Translations under genes and position numbers: made by a program
Source of the DNA: Paraphaeosphaeria minitans
Taxonomy: Eukaryota; Ascomycota; Dothideomycetes; Pleosporales; Didymosphaeriaceae
Length of the DNA: 64,000 nt
Direction of reading: 5' to 3'
Assembly (NCBI GenBank): GCA_015832175.1
Contig: WJXW01000005.1
Coordinates: 2,232,001-2,296,000 of the forward strand
Notes under the pieces: generated by a model
What the model was told of the DNA's origin: nothing
Database searches by the model: none
What the model saw: only the letters and a program-made list of their open reading frames with translations
Part shown: positions 59,201-64,000 of the stretch, piece by piece
Layout of the letters: every line of letters starts with the position of its first letter
Position numbering within the stretch: the stretch's first letter is position 1

Positions 59201-62200
59201 GCGACATGTCTTGAATGCGTTCTAGCTTTAGCTAGGGGGAGCGAGGAACAGCTAGGCCATGTGAACGGCGGCCGAGAAGTTTTGGCCCGGGGACGGGAGA
59301 AGGGAGCGTGGGGGAGGGAGTCCTGCGCTGCGACCGCGACTAGGTATGCGGAGAGGTCCAGGACTCGTGATGTTCCCTGCTTGGAAGGTAGAGGGGTAAG
59401 GCCGGTACCTAGACTGTTTCTTTTGTTTTGGACGCCCAGGGGAAGACGTGGCTGCCGAAATGAAGTATTTTTCTTTTTTTCTTTTTTTCTTTTTTTCTTT
59501 TTTTCTTTTTTTCTTTTTTTCTTTTTTTCTTTTTTTCTTTTTTTCTTTTTTTCTTTTTTTCTTTTTTTCTTTTTTTCTTTTTTTCTTTTTTTCTTTTTTT
59601 CTTTTTTTCTTTTTTTCTTTTTTTTTCTTTCTTAGCCCAATCAAGACCAGGCAAAGCTTGAAGAACAGTATTTGCTCTGTCAACAGGGAAAAGAGCCAGA
59701 CATGCGTCTCGGGATAACGGCTTTGGAAGGCAGGCAGCACCATGTGATAGAGATACTGTGGAGCCAGCTTCCGTGTCTCCAGCGAGACCGAGCACGTGTC
59801 ATAGCAGCCCGTTGAAGTTTCGTTCTGCGGGACATGATTGATAGATTGAACCCACAGGCCATGCTCTTGCTCTTGTTTTCTGTTTTCGACCGGGAGAGGA
59901 GGTCATACTTTTTTACAACGCCATCTTTCGAACTGGGGAAGACATAGGGATGCAAAATTAACGCTTTGGTAGTGTTGAATAGTTTAAGAGCACATTCCAT
60001 GTTTTGATTTCTCTACTTGTGGACTCAAGGACGATAGGAACAACAAGCCGGACGTCGGTTTCACTTTGCTTGGCAGGGTGTTGTATCGTACCTAGCGCAG
60101 GTACCGTATAGATTTTGTTAACTGTAATACACCAATTCCTAGGCACGTTGGTGGGAAAAGACGAGCTGCCGTTTTCTATTCCGTTGAAGACCCTTTCGGT
60201 ACAGCAGCTTCCAGTCCCAAAGCCATGATATGCTGCCCACCAACGTTTGGCAGCACGGAGGAGCAGAACATTGTGCCTGCTGGATAACCACTCTTTTTTT
60301 ACTTTCCCTTTTCTATTTCTCCAAACTATCATCGAGAGCGGCAGTCCAGAACGTCATGGAAGCGTACTTCTGTATTTTTTTCTTTCTTGGTGTTTTTCTT
60401 TGGGGGGAGGGGTTGGTTAAGACAGAGGACGTAGCAGCGCGTCTCTTGTCCTTTTGTACTCTTGGTCCGCGTGATATCATTCCATCACCGATTGCGGAAG
60501 CCGCGAGTTAGGCTGATCGTCGATGTGAGGGGGGGGGGGGTAGGCAGAACCAACCGCGCATGATTCAATTGCTTTTTCGATTTGTGACTCAAGAGCAGCG
60601 CTCCCGCAAGTCATCGTATGGAATGAGGTTCAGTTTGAGAGGTGAGGAGGTGGAGGAGGAGGAAGAGGAAGAGGAGGACGAGCAGCATATGTACCTAGGG
60701 TTACCCCTTACTCTGTGGCACACGAACGCCTACCCCAGAAACCATAAGATCGCACTCCAGTAAGTTTGGGAGCCAGGGAGGACCGAACAGCCCATGCAAC
60801 CGTTTTTTGCGAAGTTTGTTGCAGAGGCGCTCGTTCCGCCACCCATGGACCGGAAGGTAGCATTTTTGCGAGGGCAGGACGAGCGGCACATGGCCTGGCT
60901 ATTCCGATTTTCGATGATGCGATAGCGATCCTCCCGGTAGCCGCATAGGTCAGTGCTACTGATTTCGGGCGCCGCGGACAAGAAGCACACATAGAATATC
61001 CGTCGCAATATCTGTGGTCCAAGAGCGTCGTTCACAAACGCCACATGCCCGAGACTCCACGTTTTCGAAAGAGAGGACCGAGAAGCATATTGAAGTGTCA
61101 TCGAGCCTGCTTAGAACATGACCTGTTCTATGTTGAGAGAGAACTAAGCATCATGTGATCCCTGTTCGTCGCCACTTTGTGGTACAGGAGCGTACCTCCG
61201 CTATGTAGGCGTGTGCAGAAATCTAATGGCGGAAACGCCGAGGCAACCACCTGGTTTTGTCCGAAGGAGGGACGACTGAGGTATATATATATATATATTT
61301 CGAGAGCAGGAGGACGAGCCATGTCACTTGGGTTGGGGTGTCTGTGAGCGCGCCAAGGACCATGATGTCTTCCTGCGCAAATCTTTTGGAAAGGAGCGAC
61401 ATGGGCAGACGCTTATTAGTCCGTCTCTCACTTTGTGGAAGGGAAGAGAGACCAAGTTTATGTTAATCTTGCGGTCGTGTTTATAGGCGCGACAAGGAGC
61501 TTGTAACTTCAACGGTAGGATATTGAAGGGGGCCGCTGCGTGCAGACATTTACACGAACACTGGTCGGATTTGGTCAAGGGGAGGGAGAGAAGAGGCCAT
61601 GCCGTCAGAATTGATTGGTTTTGGTGAACAAAGCAGGGCATTATAGTGTTGCTCATGAGTATCGAGAGAGAGGCAGTCCGGAAGGACATGAGCCAGACGC
61701 CTCGCGATTTTTGTGCAAGAGAGTGAGGAACAAGCCATGGGGCAGGAGACAGGGATCTGTTTTGGTGGGCGAAACGAGCAGCGTAGTCCATCCTCGTGTA
61801 GACTTTAATAGAGGGGATACAGTCGGTCATTCTCTCATCATACACGCACTCGAAGAGAGGAGAGCGAGCGCACGATTTGTCTGGACTTGGCGAGCAGTAG
61901 CTTGCATTTTGTTGACAAGAATGAAGCTACTCCGAGACATACATCTTACCCAGGAGACTTTTAGCGGACGCGACAGTGCAGCATCACCCATGCGGGGAGA
62001 GGGTTTTGGAAGCGAGCACAGACGGGCATGACCAGAATCTTCTCCAGGTTATACAGTAGGCAAGGAACCGAGCAAGACAGAGCGTTTGGTGGGTTGCATT
62101 TTGGCGAATGCAAGGACGACCATTTTCTAGCCTTGATAAGCTCTTGCAAGGCCACACATACGGACATCATGTCGCTTTAGGTGGAGGCCGATTAGGGATA

Positions 62201-63729
62201 CGCATAGAGCATCGATGTATACATTGTACGTTTCAAAGGTTGCTGCGGAGATATAGACCGATACGCTTGCTGTTTGTAGAGAACTGAGATGAGGGAGACT
62301 CACATATACGTCCGTGTGCAGAACTTTGGACCCGCAGAAAAAAGAGTATCCTGCGAGATCCCTTGTTCCTTCCATGACCATACGAGAGTGTGGCATGTGG
62401 GAAGCGGGTTTCTGAGCACGAGCGCACGGCAAGTCTTGCCAGAGACTGAGGGGAAGTCCCATGCACGACTAGCTTCTTCGATACCAGTCTCGCAGAAATA
62501 CATGGTGGCTGACTGATGTAGGTTTAGGACATAAGTGCAAGTCAAAATCGATGTGATGGAGACACAGAGCACTAGCAATCAGTGTTGCTGTGGGAGATAG
62601 CGTGTGAATCTGCCGGGCTTCCCACCGGACTATCGCAGCGGGGCACAAACGTGTTTTTGCCAGTGCCAGGCCGCGGGCAGGAGGTGAGCAAAAGACATCC
62701 CCGAATAAAGCTATTCTTTTGTTCGCACTGTGTGGCATAGTATCGAACGATGGAAGGTTGGTTGCTGCGGGAGCAGGGAGAAAAAAAGACATCATTTGGT
62801 GGCGTGATCCTTTTGGGTCGCGCTGGGGCAGAAATTGTAGGTATGAAAGTGACCTTTAGCAGAAGCAGGGTCAGATCCAGGATATGTATGATTCCAGTCT
62901 CAGATTTTGGTATGGTTGTCGCCGCGAGCACGTAATCTATTTGTGAGTCGGTTTGGAATCCAGGGGACAGCATAGGAAGAACCTCATGAACAGTGACTGG
63001 CATATTTTGGAAAGCTGGTTCCCTAGAATACCTCCACTCCTCCCCCTCCCCCCAAATGAAATTGTCCCGTTTTCTATTCGTGATGTTCCGCACTTGAAGG
63101 TGTTCCTCATGAAGGACATATGCCCAGCCAGACGAGTTTTGGACCGGCTCCAGGTCGAGGGAGAGACATACACAGGCCAAATTCCTTATTTTGGACAGGT
63201 GAAACAGACATGATCTCTTCCATCTTTTGTTTTTAGTGTAAAGGCTAAAGCGAAGCGTGAGTATCAGAAGCAGGGCACGAGCGAGAGCCTTTGACGCTAG
63301 AAAACTGGGTGTGCTATCCAGCAGATCTGACTACTTGTTGGACGAGGAATGGGATTGGATTAACGTGGCAAATGCGTTTGCTGGGACGTGGAGATGGGCG
63401 AGGAAGAGGAGTTTGCGGTCTTTCTTGTCGGTGAGGATCCCGCAAATTAGGGACAACAAACCGGGCGAAATGAGGCGTCGACTGTTGGAGTCGATGTAGC
63501 TGAGAACTAGACATTCAGAAGTAGAAATGCAAAAGCTGTGGTAATGATCAAATCAATGATACAACGAGTGCCAGCGGGGCGCTCGTGAGCGGCTCTGAGC
63601 CCGTGACCGCTGGGCTTAGCGTGGCGCTTGGTCGCGTCTTAGTATCCAGAAAATTTAGGAACCCCTTCGACATCGAAGCTTCCATCTACGCTTCTATTCT
63701 ATCCTTTTTCCTGCTCTTCACTTGCCATC
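59201..63729. other. Gene-free block with a dispersed TTTTGG...CATG motif family
   Basis: About 4.5 kb with no protein I can support. Two minus-strand frames (61324-61845 and 62572-63180) are long but show no domain, and the first is built from the repeated motif. The plus strand is purine-rich and carries many degenerate copies of TTTT(G/C)G, then 10-20 purine-rich bases often including GGACGAG, then (C)CATG. Clear copies: 60863-60892, 61298-61323, 61384-61403, 61569-61601, 61708-61739, 62004-62030, with more partial ones. A (TA)n lies at 61281-61297 and a G11 run at about 60531-60541. The last few hundred bases should be the promoter of the next gene. Confidence 0.55.
59473..59624. repeat. 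(CTTTTTTT) tandem array, 19 copies
   Basis: Nineteen uninterrupted 8-bp units of C plus seven T (C residues at 59473, 59481 ... 59617), flanked by longer T runs. Lys/Glu- or Phe/Ser-rich frames across it are artefacts of the repeat. Confidence 0.97.
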
Positions 63730-64000
63730 ATGTAAGTTGCTCTTGTCCTGACATACCATTTCCATTGGAGGTGCTAATGCGCCGATGCAGGTTTCTACTC
63801 CGCCGCACAGCTGCTCGCGCGATCGCCTCGACGCCCTCGTCGGCCGTCTTCGTCACGCCGCGCTCCTTTTCCTCCATCACACCCACCGCATTCCGCGCCA
63901 GGAAGCAGCAATGGACTGTATCCGCCTTCCAGAAGAGGTTCCTCAGCGAGGAGCAGCACAAGGTTGAGACCACGGACGCGGAGGCCAAGAAGGTCGAGGC
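63730..64000 (+). CDS. Mitochondrially targeted protein, N-terminal part only
   Basis: The gene starts with ATG at 63730-63732 split by a 59-bp intron (exon 1 ends at 63731, donor GTAAGT; exon 2 starts at 63791 after GATGCAG) and runs off the window. The 70 visible residues begin MFLLRRTAARAIASTPSS and continue with further Arg/Ser/Thr-rich, acid-poor sequence to about residue 45, a classical mitochondrial presequence. They then turn acidic (SEEQHKVETTDAEAKKVEA). The pattern would suit the start of a matrix co-chaperone such as GrpE/Mge1, but too little is present to name it. Confidence 0.7.

Noticed and set aside
59045..59795. Frames rich in Phe/Ser or Lys/Glu
   Set aside because: Direct translation of the CT7 array in different frames.
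59840..59870. B-box-like GGGTTCAATC word (minus strand) suggesting a tRNA
   Set aside because: No matching A box or cloverleaf stems around it; no other tRNA-like hit seen in the window.
61324..61845. 173-codon minus-strand frame with internal similarity (FAHQNRSL / FVHQNQSI)
   Set aside because: The internal similarity is explained by the recurring DNA motif rather than by a protein repeat; no start context or homology.
62572..63180. 202-codon minus-strand frame in the motif block
   Set aside because: No domain, signal or conserved-looking segment; long open frames are expected where stop codons are depleted by pyrimidine-rich composition. Kept only as part of the unexplained block.

Overview
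This is nuclear DNA from a filamentous ascomycete (Pezizomycotina, most likely Dothideomycetes such as Pleosporales; inference from gene content). Coding regions are interrupted by many 45-60 bp introns with GTRNGT donors and CTRAC-like branch points. The recognisable families are fungal: DUF2417, CFEM/Pth11-type receptor, chloroperoxidase-type heme peroxidase, Zn2Cys6 factor, yeast-type IPP1, UTP23 and SEC20. No tRNA, rRNA, CRISPR array or intact transposon was found. I re-derived exon structures by hand from splice signals, phase and protein continuity. The models are therefore predictions without transcript support.

Layout. 0-5.5 kb: housekeeping genes (3' part of mitochondrial arginine-specific carbamoyl-phosphate synthase large chain, then dynactin p50). 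5.5-24 kb: a gene-poor accessory stretch holding a zinc alcohol dehydrogenase, a secreted GMC oxidoreductase, a CFEM seven-TM receptor, a secreted heme-thiolate peroxidase and a secreted multicopper oxidase, separated by 1-4 kb of non-coding DNA. 24-34 kb: compact housekeeping block (DUF726 protein, UTP23, PPE1, DUF2417 protein, mitoribosomal mL54). 34-42.5 kb: second accessory stretch with two decayed genes (one clearly a Zn2Cys6 transcription factor), a Trp/Asp-rich secreted protein with a 12-nt microexon, and a class I glutamine amidotransferase-like protein. 42.5-58 kb: MFS transporter, SEC20, mL53, inorganic pyrophosphatase, a large basic unknown protein, a glycine-rich RRM protein and a membrane-anchored TAP-like hydrolase ending in KDEL. 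58-63.7 kb: nearly 6 kb without a supportable gene, carrying a (CT7) tract and many copies of a degenerate TTTTGG...CATG motif. The window ends inside the first exons of a mitochondrially targeted protein.

How genes may work together. The accessory enzymes at 6.6-19.8 kb could act as an extracellular oxidative set: GMC enzymes often make H2O2, which a heme peroxidase can use, beside a multicopper oxidase and a surface CFEM receptor. That link is inference from proximity and families. The two ER-retrieval C termini (RDEL on SEC20, KDEL on the TAP-like hydrolase) are read directly from sequence.
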